A stretch of 64,000 bases of DNA from Mactromeris polynyma (lineage: Eukaryota > Mollusca > Bivalvia > Venerida > Mactridae), in contig JASFXZ010000001.1 in the NCBI GenBank assembly GCA_032209605.1, forward strand, positions 7,503,703-7,567,702, written 5' to 3'. Under the pieces are notes generated by a model that did not search any database, had not been told where the DNA came from, and worked only from the letters and a program-made list of their open reading frames with translations. Positions 35,768 to 49,164 of this stretch are shown here, piece after piece. Numbering within the stretch: position 1 is the stretch's first letter; every line of letters begins with the position of its first letter. The translations under genes and the position numbers were made by a program.

Positions 35768-35993
35768 AGTCATATTAGATCTTTGGAGGACTGTGCATGA
35801 TACAGAAGATGCCCCAGTTCCAGAAGCACCTCTGCTTCTTTTACGTGCTCGATGTAAAGCATCATACACGGGACCTCGGTTTTTAAAGTCTCGTCCGAAA
35901 GACTGTTAGTACGGTCAGTGATGGAGCGGGGAATCGAACCAGCGATCCCTGGATTACAAGTCCAGCGTTTTACCACTGAACCACGGATCCGCT
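35768..35993 (-). mobile_element. tRNA-derived SINE, Thr-like head, copy 2 (3' truncated)
   Basis: Same head (GATCCGTGGTTCAGTGG, B box GGTTCGATTCC) and body (GTCTTTCGGACGAGACTTTA) as 14088-14352, but it lacks the CGACGATAAATAAA end. Confidence 0.78.
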
Positions 35994-36239
35994 ACAACAA
36001 TATACTTTATCTGCCTATCTAAATATACCTAAATTCTCGAACACCCAAACGAGTTTTACGAATGTCATAACAGACAATTAACTGATTATTTGTAGCATAC
36101 GTGTCAAACTGTTAGTTACGGATTATCCATTTTGCCCCCTTACGCCCCGCGTTTTCACACCTTTCAGGGACGAAGTATTGAGATTTCTGACAACGGATTT
36201 CTTGCGAGATTGTTTCTCTGTTTTTCCAAAATGAAAAAT

Positions 36240-36347
36240 AGATGTTTTCTTTAAAAAATAAACGATTAATCGGTTAGTCATTTCTGGTCCCAGGTAATTT
36301 CAACCGCTATTTGAACCGTTAAGCGTTTAACCGTTTATATCCCTAAT
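36240..36347 (-). mobile_element. Possible hAT-like terminal fragment
   Basis: On the minus strand: TAGGGATATAAACGGTTAAA, CGCTTAACGGTTCAAATAGC. It looks like the end of a hAT element, but no opposite end or target duplication was found. Confidence 0.3.
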
Positions 36348-36349
36348 AG

Positions 36350-37095
36350 TAATCGTTTTACGCAATACACTCTAAATGACGACGGTTTTCGAAAAAAACA
36401 AACGATACGGACGCTAAACACATATCCAACTAAGTATGTCCTAAGTGTTAAAAACTCGTTGTAAGACAGCTATAGTGCAGCCAAGGTTTATGTTTTTTAC
36501 CCATGTAACTGATAGGAAACAAATCAGGCCACAGTCATAACAACATATTTATTTCTCTCGATTAATGCATACTTTACGTGCTATCTAAGAATTATATTCC
36601 ATTGATTTAAGCCACGAACACCCAACGCGTTATACACATGGCATGATTACGATATATCCAACGGAATACGCACTAATACTTACATAAATCACTGTTCGCA
36701 TCTAACGACAACGTGTCTCTTCGTCTATTTTGTTATTTAGTGCATTATGTGTGTTGCCCTCGCTAACTATGCCCTAGTTAGATAAGATTTCAAAATCCAC
36801 ATTTATAAGGATACCTCATGACATTCCCCGGTCTAGAACACATTATCAATTAGTCCCAAGAAAAATAAGATATGGAGCATTCTCCCCTTACAGGTTAAAT
36901 CAAGTCCCAGACTTACTGCCTTCTCTGGTGACTGTTACGAGCCCATGGTGATGTGCTGGATTACAGTTGGCGAAACCGAACCAAAAAATGACATGCGCAT
37001 GCGCAAAGCATCTATATCGTATTTCTTCTGTAAAAAACTTAAGATTCGTACCACTGGAAACATTATAAATTTGGGACTACAATCGTCAGTTCTTC
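36350..37095. other. Non-coding region upstream of the amine oxidase gene
   Basis: No exon recognised. A non-coding first exon of the amine oxidase might lie here or in the minisatellite flank, but no donor could be paired with confidence. Confidence 0.4.
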
Positions 37096-37098
37096 AGT

Positions 37099-37385
37099 AG
37101 CGGATCCGTGGTCCAGTGGTAACGCGCTGGACCTGTAATCCAGGGATCGCAGGTTCGATTCCCTGTTCCATCACTGACCGTACTAACAGTCTTTCGGACG
37201 AGACTTTAAAAACCGAGGTCCCGTGTATGATGCTTTACATTGAGCACGTAAAAGAACCAGGGGGTGCTTCTGGAACTGGGGCATCTCCTGTATCATGCAC
37301 TCTCCTCCAAAAATCTAATATGACTAACATTCTTCTGGAGGCGTCGCCCATATTGGAAACCGGTGGCGACGATAAATAAACGCAA
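37099..37385 (+). mobile_element. tRNA-derived SINE, Thr-like head, copy 3 (longest)
   Basis: AGCGGATCCGTGGTCCAGTG, B box GGTTCGATTCC, body, and tail GCGACGATAAATAAACGCAA. The most complete of three copies. Head-to-head with the copy at 35768-35993. Confidence 0.8.
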
Positions 37386-38004
37386 ATACAAACAATCAGT
37401 TCTTCATGTTAAACCATGTAACTGCTCTAGTTCAATAAATAAACGTAGTATAGTAAGTTATCTGCAGTACCAAATACGAATTTATCATAGGTTGTCTTTC
37501 TTCGGCAGTATTCAAAAAGTTATATATATAATATACGTTTCATATGCGACTATTGTAATCTTCAGAAGAATGCCGACATGTCTAACTCAAACTGATATTC
37601 ATTTTTTTGCATTTCATAATGATGAGCTTATGAGAGGTGTTAACATTTTCATTAATTGACAAACAAAACATTGTTTATAAAGAGTTCCCTATATTAACAT
37701 TTTTTCAAATGATTATCAAACTTTTCTGTTATCCAGTAACATATGCATGAAAGACGTGCAAATGACAATTGATTGGTTAAGGTCTTTTCAATAAAATTTG
37801 TCGACTTTTTAAGATTAGGCATACTTTATGTCGATACATGTATTATCTTCAAAAACACTTCAAATCTCGAAATTCACTAAAAATTCCTTTGCACGGTGAG
37901 ATATGTTTGTACTTTTATGTTGAGCTTTTATGTGGGGGTATGTTTGTAGTTGGAAAATATTCAGTAAAGATTATGTAAAGTATAAAACTAAGAATTTCCC
38001 AATA

Positions 38005-38046
38005 CATGTAATACTAAGTTTATTTAATGTTGTCAAGTAACGTTTT
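38005..38046. repeat. Short direct repeat, copy 1
   Basis: TAATACTAAGTTTATTTAAT and GTTGTCAAGTAACGTT recur at about 38600-38640 with two changes; both follow a GAGTTTCCCA-like phrase. Origin unknown. Confidence 0.7.
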
Positions 38047-38599
38047 GATGTACACTTATCTTACAGTATAAATGATTAGAATGAAATAATGAAATACAAT
38101 TATGAATGCGATAGTTATATATATGCATTCATGAACTGGAGTTTGACTTAATATAAATCAAGAATTATAAACAAATACACATATTGCAGTAAAGTTATAC
38201 TGGATAATTACTTAATGATAACTTAAATATAAATTATACACTTTTGAAATCGAATACAAAGTGATTAATATCTGCAATCCATTTGTATCGTAAAATAAAT
38301 AAAGGACACATATTGTTTAATTTTGAAGTAATTGATCTAGTGAAAAACACGCTTACCTTAAGGTACCAAAATAAATGCCAGTTGTAAAGTATCAAATATG
38401 AGCTTATTTAATTGAATGCTTCAATATAATGTTTTTTATAAGAACAGTTAAACGTGCAAAGTACTAATAACTTAGAAACTTAATACTGAAAATAAATCAA
38501 ACGTCACAAAAAATGAACATAACTATAATTAAAACATCTGAATACAAAATATAAAGACAAATCAACATACCTGTAAAACACAACCGAAGAGTTTCCCAC

Positions 38600-38641
38600 T
38601 AATACTAAGTTTATTTAATGTTATCAAGTAACGTTATGATA
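38600..38641. repeat. Short direct repeat, copy 2
   Basis: TAATACTAAGTTTATTTAAT and GTTATCAAGTAACGTT; partner of the copy 0.6 kb to the left. Confidence 0.7.
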
Positions 38642-39372
38642 CTTGACCAGGAAGCATCTTCGTTTTGCGCAGCAGTTGCATCCTGCTAAAATGCATAACA
38701 AGTATTAAGACAAATCTGTTGTAAAACCGTCATAAGTACTTCCTATAATTATAATAAACCTTTGGTCTTTGGGAAAAGTGGTAATATCGACGTTTCCGAT
38801 TTAAGAGGAAATCATTATCAAAAGTGATGATTGTATGTGATTTTGATCAAAGAGATGATAAGCCAAAACTGCCAAAACGTGTTATAATAAAATCTGTCAT
38901 ATTGAATAGATAATGTCGTTTATAGAATATATGTTGACGATATACAAAGAAAAATATACTGATGCAATATTGTGAAAGTAAACTATAATACTTGATACAC
39001 AATGCTAAACAGTATGAAGATGTAAGAAACAATATTTTTTGCATGACAAACAGTACGTAGAACTGCATGAACGTTATTTTTGTCATTTTTACTTCATAAC
39101 AGTACCAAGATCATCGCATTTGGTGCATCTCGACCGACACGTCTTATCCCACACGAATATACAAGTATTTCCAAATGACGGCCATTGATATATTTCTTAA
39201 ACAGATTGTTTAAAGTACAGAATGGTAAAAGGAATAATCATCGTGACCGGCGTAAAGAAGACCTCGTTTGTTGTAAGTATATATTGACTAAGATACATAG
39301 TTTTAGACTGCAAATCATTTTATCCACATGCCAGTCACGAGTGTGCTTTCATAATAGTATGAAGATCATTAC

Positions 39373-39520
39373 CAGGCAGTTGGAGATTTTCTATCGACTT
39401 GTGTGTTGAGGTCTCATATTCAGAAAGACCGATTGAAGTCATTGGAACTACTTCAAAGTAACCATGCTCTGTTTGACTGAATACCTCAAGAAGAAGAAGT
39501 ATCAAGCTGTATGAGAGCAT
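39373..39520 (-). CDS. Possible signal-peptide exon (weak)
   Basis: From the ATG at 39520 the minus strand reads MLSYSLILLLLEVFSQTEHG and continues in frame to a donor-like CTG|GTAATG at 39373. The start resembles a secretory signal. The frame stays open upstream only to a GTG, not an ATG. No family is recognised and no partner exon found. It may be chance. Confidence 0.15.
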
Positions 39521-40576
39521 AAGGAAGTCAAACACAGCAATGTTTGTATCGAGTCTCACCTCTAATCATATTAGTCTGGTAACCATGGTAACTCTGGATT
39601 CTTATTCTATATCTAACCGGACTTTCGACCTATGGAAATCATACATGATTATACAAATAAAACAGCGTACAAGCCAATTTGATTCGGACCTAATGATTAT
39701 ACACATTTATACAATGTTTAGTAATTAAAACGATATAACAGTATTTCTTTTACCACGTATCATTTTCACATTATAAACACGATTTATTGCTTTTCATATT
39801 TCCAAACTTCCTTTAAAGTTTTTCTGTATGTGGTAGTGGTTATTGTTGACTGGTAGGGGAGATAATAACAAAAATAAACATATGAAGCACTGTACAAGTT
39901 ATCCTACTTGCTATATAATTGATAATATACAATAAAAGTTCACTGAATTCAAACACATTTTATTGTTGGTAGTCCCTAAACAGGTTACAAATATAGACAA
40001 TTATTATTCTATTTCTGCTTACAGAACAAAATTTGCATACAAGTTACGTTTACTATTACAACATGACAAGTAACTCGCACGTGACATATCCACAATACAA
40101 CGACCGTACTGAATAAAGAAGCGCTGATACTAGATACAGTGACTCTTCCACTGAGAACATCAACCTATATACTCACTTATCCCTCTTCGCTGTTGGTTCG
40201 AATCAAAGCCAAGATGAAGAAACTGTAAGTGAGGAAGCTACCCAGCAAGCTTGCAGAAGAATCGAGTTCCACAAAACCATAAATCAAATGCATCGATTAC
40301 AAAGCTTAGTACAGCAATCCATGATTTAAGTTCAGGAGCTCTTATACATTGTACATATAATTGACATACACCTTGCAGTTGTCCGTACACCCAGTACATC
40401 GAACAACATACTGATTACACAGCGACTCATATACTGGGTAGGACGATATTATACAGCGAACCCACATACCCATTACAACAACATATGCTGAGTGAAGCAA
40501 ACCATATAATTAGTATAATGACCCACAGACAGCGTACAGCAGACCCATATAACCAAGAAAGCAACACACATCCTGG

Positions 40577-41875
40577 TACAACTCATATTTTGCACCATAA
40601 CCTTGGTACAGCATCTCATATTTTACACCATAACATCGGTACAGCAACTCATATTTTACAACATAACCTTGGTACAGCAACTCATATTTTACAACATAAC
40701 CTTGGTACAGCAACTCGTATTTTACAACATTACCTTGGTACATCAACTCATATTTTACACCATGACCTTGATACAGCAACTCATATTTTACAACATAACC
40801 TTGGTACAGCAACTCCTATTTTACAACATAACCTTGGTACAGCAACTCCTATTTTACAACGTAACCTTGATACAGCAACTCATATTTTAAAACATAACCT
40901 TGGTACAGCAACTCATATTTTACAACATTACCTTGGTACAGCAACTCATATTTTACAACATAACCTTGATACAGCAACTCATATTTTACAACATAACCTT
41001 GGTACAGCAACTCATATTTTACAACATAACCTTGGTACAGCAACTCATATTTTACAACATAACCTTGATACAGCAACTCATATTTTACAACATAATCTTG
41101 GTACAGCAAACTCATATTTTACAACATAATCTTGGTACAGCAACTCATATTTTACAACATAATCTTGGTACAGCAACTCATATTTTATACCACAACCTTG
41201 GTACAGCAACTCATATTTTACAACATAATCTTGGTACAGCAAACTCATATTTTACAATATAACCTTGATACAGCAACTCGTATTTTACAATATAACCTTG
41301 GTACAGCAACTCATATTTTACAACATAACCTTGATACAGCAACTCGTATTTTACAATATAACCTTGGTACAGCAACTCATATTTTACAACATAACCTTGA
41401 TACAGCAACTCGTATTTTACAATATAACCTTGGTACAGCAACTCGTATTTTACAATATAACCTTGGTACAGCAACTCATATTTTACAACATAACCTTGGT
41501 ACAGCAACTCATATTTTACAACATAATCTTGGTACAGCAAACTCATATTTTACAATATAACCTTGATACAGCAACTCGTATTTTACAATATAACCTTGGT
41601 ACAGCAACTCATATTTTACAACATAACCTTGATACAGCAACTCGTATTTTACAATATAACCTTGGTACAGCAACTCATATTTTACAACATAATCTTGGTA
41701 CAGCAACTCATATTTTACAACATAACCTTGGTACAGCAACTCATATTTTACAACATTACCTTGGTACAGCAACTCATATTTTACAACATTACCTTGGTAC
41801 AGCAACTCATATTTTACAACATAACCTTGGTACAGCAATTAATATATTTTGCAACATAACCTTGGTACAGCAAAA
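40577..41875. repeat. 33-bp minisatellite, about 39 copies
   Basis: The unit is CTTGGTACAGCAACTCATAT followed by TTTACAACATAAC. Because 33 is a multiple of three and the unit lacks stops in several frames, long overlapping open frames appear on both strands (peptide period 11, GTATHILQHNL). Not regarded as coding. A few units carry an extra A that shifts the frame. Confidence 0.95.
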
Positions 41876-42449
41876 CATAAGCCGGAGCAAACTCTAGTTG
41901 CGACCTGCAGCAATCATAGTGCGGTCAAGTGACCACTAAAGTTGACTTTTCTTCATAATTTGTCATTAAAATGTATAATTATATCCTTTAATCCTTTAAC
42001 ACGTTTAAAAGATATACTATTTCATACATTGTACGTTTAACCGTTTAATCCGATAATGGTTATTTTAGACGACTCATTTCAGCTCCATTGCGTGAAAATA
42101 ATTGTAGAATTCCAAAATACTGGCGCATTACAATCAATATATGGTGGTCAAAATGTTATATATGGTGTACAGTCAAACCTGTAACACATAGGTGCTCTAC
42201 AACAATGCATTGTATCTTTTATTTCATGTTTACCAAAACCACAAATACAAGTGTCCGATACCGGTAGTCTCTATCCTTACCTACGCGCTGAGTTAGCTCT
42301 AGCGTTGGAAATACCGTATTTTGCAGTTCCAGGAAATGTTCAAGAAAAGTACCGATGCGATGCTTTACATTCTGTCTCCGTGAAGGCGTTAAAATTCAAT
42401 TTTCTCTAAAGTATTACCTAGCATATTTTGATAGAAACTAAGACTATCT

Positions 42450-42722
42450 ATCTGATGTCATGCGGTAATGATAGAGCAGACACAATGGTCCGGTATGCTT
42501 ATACTAGTAGTATCTATCTATCTGATGTCATGCGGTAATGATAGAGCAGACACAATGGCCCTGTATGCCTATACTAGTAGTATCTATCTATCTGATGTCA
42601 TGCGGTAATGATAGAGCAGACACAATGGCCCTGTATGCCTATACTAGTAGTATCTATCTATCTGATGTCATGCGGTAATGATAGAGCAGACACAATGGCC
42701 ATGTATGCTTATACTAGTAGTA
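42450..42722. repeat. 70-bp satellite units, left block
   Basis: The unit starts GATGTCATGCGGTAATGATA, continues GAGCAGACACAATGGCCCTG and ACTAGTAGTATCTATC, and starts at 42454, 42524, 42594 and 42664. Each unit ends in a short (TATC)n. The array resumes after the microsatellites. Confidence 0.95.
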
Positions 42723-45550
42723 TCCATCCATCCATCCATCCATCCATCCATCCATCCATCCATCCATCCATCCATCCATCCATCCATCCATCCATCCATC
42801 CATCCATCCATCCATCCATCCATCCATCCATCCATCCATCCATCCATCCATCCATCCATCCATCCATCCATCCATCCATCCATCCATCCATCCATCCATC
42901 CATCCATCCATCCATCCATCCATCCATCCATCCATCCATCCATCCATCCATCCATCCATCCATCCATCCATCCATCCATCCATCCATCCATCCATCCATC
43001 CATCCATCCATCCATCCATCCATCCATCCATCCATCCATCCATCCATCCATCCATCCATCCATCCATCCATCCATCCATCCATCCATCCATCCATCCATC
43101 CATCCATCCATCCATCCATCCATCCATCCATCCATCCATCCATCCATCCATCCATCCATCCATCCATCCATCCATCCATCCATCCATCCATCCATCCATC
43201 CATCCATCCATCCATCCATCCATCCATCCATCCATCCATCCATCCATCCATCCATCCATCCATCCATCCATCCATCCATCCATCCATCCATCCATCCATC
43301 CATCCATCCATCCATCCATCCATCCATCCATCCATCCATCCATCCATCCATCCATCCATCCATCCATCCATCCATCCATCCATCCATCCATCCATCCATC
43401 CATCCATCCATCCATCCATCCATCCATCCATCCATCCATCCATCCATCCATCCATCCATCCATCCATCCATCCATCCATCCATCCATCCATCCATCCATC
43501 CATCCATCCATCCATCCATCCATCCATCCATCCATCCATCCATCCATCCATCCATCCATCCATCCATCCATCCATCCATCCATCCATCCATCCATCCATC
43601 CATCCATCCATCCATCCATCCATCCATCCATCCATCCATCCATCCATCCATCCATCCATCCATCCATCCATCCATCCATCCATCCATCCATCCATCCATC
43701 CATCCATCCATCCATCCATCCATCCATCCATCCATCCATCCATCCATCCATCCATCCATCCATCCATCCATCCATCCATCCATCCATCCATCCATCCATC
43801 CATCCATCCATCCATCCATCCATCCATCCATCCATCCATCCATCCATCCATCCATCCATCCATCCATCCATCCATCCATCCATCCATCCATCCATCCATC
43901 CATCCATCCATCCATCCATCCATCCATCCATCCATCCATCCATCCATCCATCCATCCATCCATCCATCCATCCATCCATCCATCCATCCATCCATCCATC
44001 CATCCATCCATCCATCCATCCATCCATCCATCCATCCATCCATCCATCCATCCATCCATCCATCCATCCATCCATCCATCCATCCATCCATCCATCCATC
44101 CATCCATCCATCCATCCATCCATCCATCCATCCATCCATCCATCCATCCATCCATCCATCCATCCATCCATCCATCCATCCATCCATCCATCCATCCATC
44201 CATCCATCCATCCATCCATCCATCCATCCATCCATCCATCCATCCATCCATCCATCCATCCATCCATCCATCCATCCATCCATCCATCCATCCATCCATC
44301 CATCCATCCATCCATCCATCCATCCATCCATCCATCCATCCATCCATCCATCCATCCATCCATCCATCCATCCATCCATCCATCCATCCATCCATCCATC
44401 CATCCATCCATCCATCCATCCATCCATCCATCCATCCATCCATCCATCCATCCATCCATCCATCCATCCATCCATCCATCCATCCATCCATCCATCCATC
44501 CATCCATCCATCCATCCATCCATCCATCCATCCATCCATCCATCCATCCATCCATCCATCCATCCATCCATCCATCCATCCATCCATCCATCCATCCATC
44601 CATCCATCCATCCATCCATCCATCCATCCATCCATCCATCCATCCATCCATCCATCCATCCATCCATCCATCCATCCATCCATCCATCCATCCATCCATC
44701 CATCCATCCATCCATCCATCCATCCATCCATCCATCCATCCATCCATCCATCCATCCATCCATCCATCCATCCATCCATCCATCCATCCATCCATCCATC
44801 CATCCATCCATCCATCCATCCATCCATCCATCCATCCATCCATCCATCCATCCATCCATCCATCCATCCATCCATCCATCCATCCATCCATCCATCCATC
44901 CATCCATCCATCCATCCATCCATCCATCCATCCATCCATCCATCCATCCATCCATCCATCCATCCATCCATCCATCCATCCATCCATCCATCCATCCATC
45001 CATCCATCCATCCATCCATCCATCCATCCATCCATCCATCCATCCATCCATCCATCCATCCATCCATCCATCCATCCATCCATCCATCCATCCATCCATC
45101 CATCCATCCATCCATCCATCCATCCATCCATCCATCCATCCATCCATCCATCCATCCATCCATCCATCCATCCATCCATCCATCCATCCATCCATCCATC
45201 CATCCATCCATCCATCCATCCATCCATCCATCCATCCATCCATCCATCCATCCATCCATCCATCCATCCATCCATCCATCCATCCATCCATCCATCCATC
45301 CATCCATCCATCCATCCATCCATCCATCCATCCATCCATCCATCCATCCATCCATCCATCACATCCATCCATCCATCCATCCATCCATCCATCCATCCAT
45401 CCATCTCCATCCATCCATCAATTCCATCCATCCATCCATCCATCCATCCATCCATCCATCATCCATCCATCCATCCATCAATCCATCCATCAGTCCATCC
45501 ATCCATCATCCATCCATCCATCCATGCCATCCAATCCATCCATCATCATC
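42723..45550. repeat. (CCAT)n microsatellite, about 2.6 kb uninterrupted
   Basis: Perfect CCAT repeats from 42723 to 45360 (about 659 units), then about 190 bp of interrupted repeats. Open frames of about 900-1000 codons on both strands are artefacts of a stop-free tetranucleotide. Confidence 0.97.
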
Positions 45551-46481
<931 letters not shown>

Positions 46482-47075
46482 GATGTCATGCGGTAATGAT
46501 AGAGCAGACACAATGGCCCTGTATGCTTATACTAGTAGTATCTATCTATCTATCTGATGTCATGCGGTAATGATAGAGCAGACACAATGGCCCTGTATGC
46601 TTATACTAGTAGTATCTATCTATCTATCTATCTGATGTCATGCGGTAATGATAGAGCAGACACAATGGCCATGTATGCTTATACTAGTAGTATCTATCTA
46701 TCTACCTGATGTCATGCGGTAATGATAGAGCAGACACAATGGCCCTGTATGCTTATACTAGTAGTATCTATCTATCTATCTGATGTCATGCGGTAATGAT
46801 AGAGCAGACACAATGACCCTGTATGCTTATACTAGTAGTATCTATCTATCTATCTATCTGATGTCATGCGGTAATGATAGAGCAGACACAATGACCCTGT
46901 ATGCTTATACTAGTAGTATCTATCTATCTACCTGATGTCATGCGGTAATGATAGAGCAGACACAATGGCCCTGTATGCTTATACTAGTAGTATCTATCTA
47001 TCTATCTATCTGATGTCATGCGGTAATGATAGAGCAGACACAATGACCCTGTATGCTTATACTAGTAGTATCCCC
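46482..47075. repeat. 70-bp satellite units, right block
   Basis: About eight units of 70-78 bp, length varying with the number of TATC repeats. Ends at AGTAGTATCCCCGGAAC. Confidence 0.95.
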
Positions 47076-47126
47076 GGAACAATATTTACAAGTATCAACT
47101 TTCAGTTTAATATTTTTATTCATCAG

Positions 47127-47259
47127 TAAATGAGCGCTGTTGTGGGATTTACAACCTCTACTGTTAGTGATTTTTTTCAAGAAAACGCAACATGTGATGT
47201 CACTATTTGCAAGCAGTAAACAATATTTACTCCATATGGTCACTTCGTTTTCATATTGC
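47127..47259. mobile_element. Truncated copy of the 3195-3441 MITE
   Basis: From TAAATGAGCGCTGTTGTGGG through CAAGAAAACGCAACATGTGA, then GTAAACAATATTTACTCCAT and ATGGTCACTTCGTTTTCATA, it matches the reverse complement of 3441 to about 3300. The second arm is absent. The CRE positions are mutated (TGATGTCA remains). Confidence 0.75.
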
Positions 47260-47419
47260 TGTACACTGAACCTTCAAAGATTTGATTCTTCTTTTGATTT
47301 TTTACATTTCCTCAAATTAAGTAGCATCTAAGCTTTATATATTGTGCAGGATGCTTTAATGCGTTCATTGGACGATATCACGGTCTAAGATTTTAACCCC
47401 TAACCAAAATATACTCGTA

Positions 47420-47585
47420 CAGTTAAACCTCAATAATAAGACCACCCTCGGGACCCTTGAAAAAGGGTCTTCTTACTGATGTGGTGTTGAATAAAAAGCA
47501 AAATAGTGAAAATGGACTTGAAAATTGTGGTCTCTATTTTGAGGTGGTCTTATTATTGAGGTGGTCTGTATATGAGGTTTTACTG
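47420..47585. mobile_element. Pogo/Tigger-like MITE, copy 2
   Basis: CAGTTAAACCTCAATAATAA at the left, TATGAGGTTTTACTG at the right, TA on both sides. The internal text (GACCACCCTCGGGACCCTTG, GTGAAAATGGACTTGAAAAT) matches copy 1 in the same orientation. Confidence 0.75.
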
Positions 47586-47856
47586 TATATATATGTGTAG
47601 AATATGTGGTACACAAATACTAACGCTTAACTGTATTTCAGCTACGCCTCTGCGGTAGGCGCGACAGAAGTGATTATATTCACGTACCAATCGTAAACTA
47701 GTTTAAGCTGCAAGGTTTTAAAAATAATTACGACGGCAGACTGAAGAATATAGGACTCATTAGACGACGTGGTGTTTTCACAAACAATTATACAAGCAAA
47801 ATAAGTTTGAACATTAAACAATTTGCTCCCATAGTGGATTAATTATTTTGAGAAAA

Positions 47857-49164
47857 ATGAGTTTTAACGGCAATCCGTTCACAGATCTGAAGAAAATGTA
47901 TTCTTCGCACTTGCTCGAAAATATTCATTTGAGCAAACAGAAATCAGAACTTGATCTCGCTAAAGCGAATAGATTACAGGAATTAAATAATAATGAAAAG
48001 AAGTTTTTACGAAAATATGCGAAATACACTGTGCCTGGTTTTAGACAAAGACGCTATTCAAGTGATGCTGTGGAAACAAAAACGTTTTCGAGTCGTCCTC
48101 AAAGTCACGTGGTAAAAGATAAAAGTTTTGGTCGAGAATCTGTAAATAGTGAGTGTATATATTCGTTCGAAACGTGGAATAAACTTGTTGACAGTGAAGT
48201 GAGTATAATAGAGCATGGGAAGAAAGAGATATTGTTTGGTGATAAAGAGAAGAATGTATCCGACGACAATGGAAACTCTGACAATAATAAATTAGGAAAT
48301 GCTCAACTTTTACACAGAAGGCATTCTATGAAACCGGTCGCACAATCATCTGAAGAAGAGTTTGGTTCTGAATATTCACAACTGCAAAACATCAAGAGAG
48401 TGCAATCCAGGGGAAGACGACATTCGGTAGCTCTTGGAGCAATTCCTACAATGAGTTTGCCTCCAATTTCTTATGCTAAGCTTCCAAAGATAGAAGAAAC
48501 TACTAAACCCTCAATAATTCGAAAGTCCGCATCAGCCCCAGAAAGTATAGGAGCGTTAAAACCCGAGAAACACGTTACATTTGATAAAACATTTGTGACG
48601 GCAAAACATCGCGTAGGTAGGCGATTTTCTGCTGCTGACATTCAACATAGCCCACTCGTAAATGTTGAAAAAAACGTAAGGCCAACACCTAACGCAACAG
48701 TTGTAATTAGAGAAGATCCTGACGACAAAGCAACTACTAAACAAGAACTCTCTGAAGGCAATTCGACTTTGGATGTTGAGTTGTCTGATAAAAGTACTAT
48801 TTTGCCCGATCTTCCTCAGTCTGCACTACCTTCAGAAGACAGCGAAAAGAAAACACCAAATGACGACGTTGATAATTGTGAGAACCCCTCGCAGACACGA
48901 TGCCTGTCCGGTACCGTTCGATCACCACAGCGTAAACGTCGTGGTAGTATCAGCGTGCCGGAGTTAAAATTACTCGTTGACTCTCATCACGGTGCCGCCA
49001 AACTGCGCTATATTACCAAACTGGCGAATGAAATGGAAAAAGAAGAGCGCGCTAAACAGTCAGACAATCAGACTGAAGACACTTATAAGGATTTAGTTAA
49101 CTGTAGATATTTGCGTCGTGTGTCTGGAATAGAAACGGATGAGAGTGAAGATGGTTTAAAATAA
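47857..49164 (+). CDS. Unrecognised intronless ORF, 435 aa, with repeated RRxS motifs
   Basis: I do not recognise this protein. The ATG at 47857 is preferred (an in-frame TTG lies 9 nt upstream). It begins MSFNGNPFTDLKKMYSSHLL, has a probably helical charged stretch (about 18-55), then long low-complexity, presumably disordered sequence rich in Ser, Lys and Glu. Basophilic-kinase sites RRxS occur at 65-68, 154-157, 187-190, 255-258, 361-364 and 420-423, plus RKSAS at 222-226. KHVTF at 238-242 fits the PP1-docking RVxF pattern. There is no signal peptide or membrane segment. No intron is needed, and no stop interrupts 1.3 kb in AT-rich DNA, so it is almost surely coding. The 5' end is partly duplicated at 52616-52761. 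A scaffold or phosphatase regulator is only a guess. Confidence 0.82.
   Translation: MSFNGNPFTDLKKMYSSHLLENIHLSKQKSELDLAKANRLQELNNNEKKFLRKYAKYTVPGFRQRRYSSDAVETKTFSSRPQSHVVKDKSFGRESVNSECIYSFETWNKLVDSEVSIIEHGKKEILFGDKEKNVSDDNGNSDNNKLGNAQLLHRRHSMKPVAQSSEEEFGSEYSQLQNIKRVQSRGRRHSVALGAIPTMSLPPISYAKLPKIEETTKPSIIRKSASAPESIGALKPEKHVTFDKTFVTAKHRVGRRFSAADIQHSPLVNVEKNVRPTPNATVVIREDPDDKATTKQELSEGNSTLDVELSDKSTILPDLPQSALPSEDSEKKTPNDDVDNCENPSQTRCLSGTVRSPQRKRRGSISVPELKLLVDSHHGAAKLRYITKLANEMEKEERAKQSDNQTEDTYKDLVNCRYLRRVSGIETDESEDGLK

Larger units (their letters stand above)
37390..40570. other. Non-coding region with one short direct repeat and one weak exon candidate
   Basis: Apart from the repeats at 38005 and 38600 and the weak frame at 39373-39520, no gene, RNA or element was recognised. 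Confidence 0.45.

Noticed and set aside
37099..37175. Functional tRNA-Thr gene
   Set aside because: The head is tRNA-like with good A and B boxes, but the acceptor stem does not pair and the same body follows in three copies, so it is a SINE.
40485..41897. 11-residue-period frames on both strands
   Set aside because: Caused by the 33-bp minisatellite; frames are broken by single-base insertions in some units.
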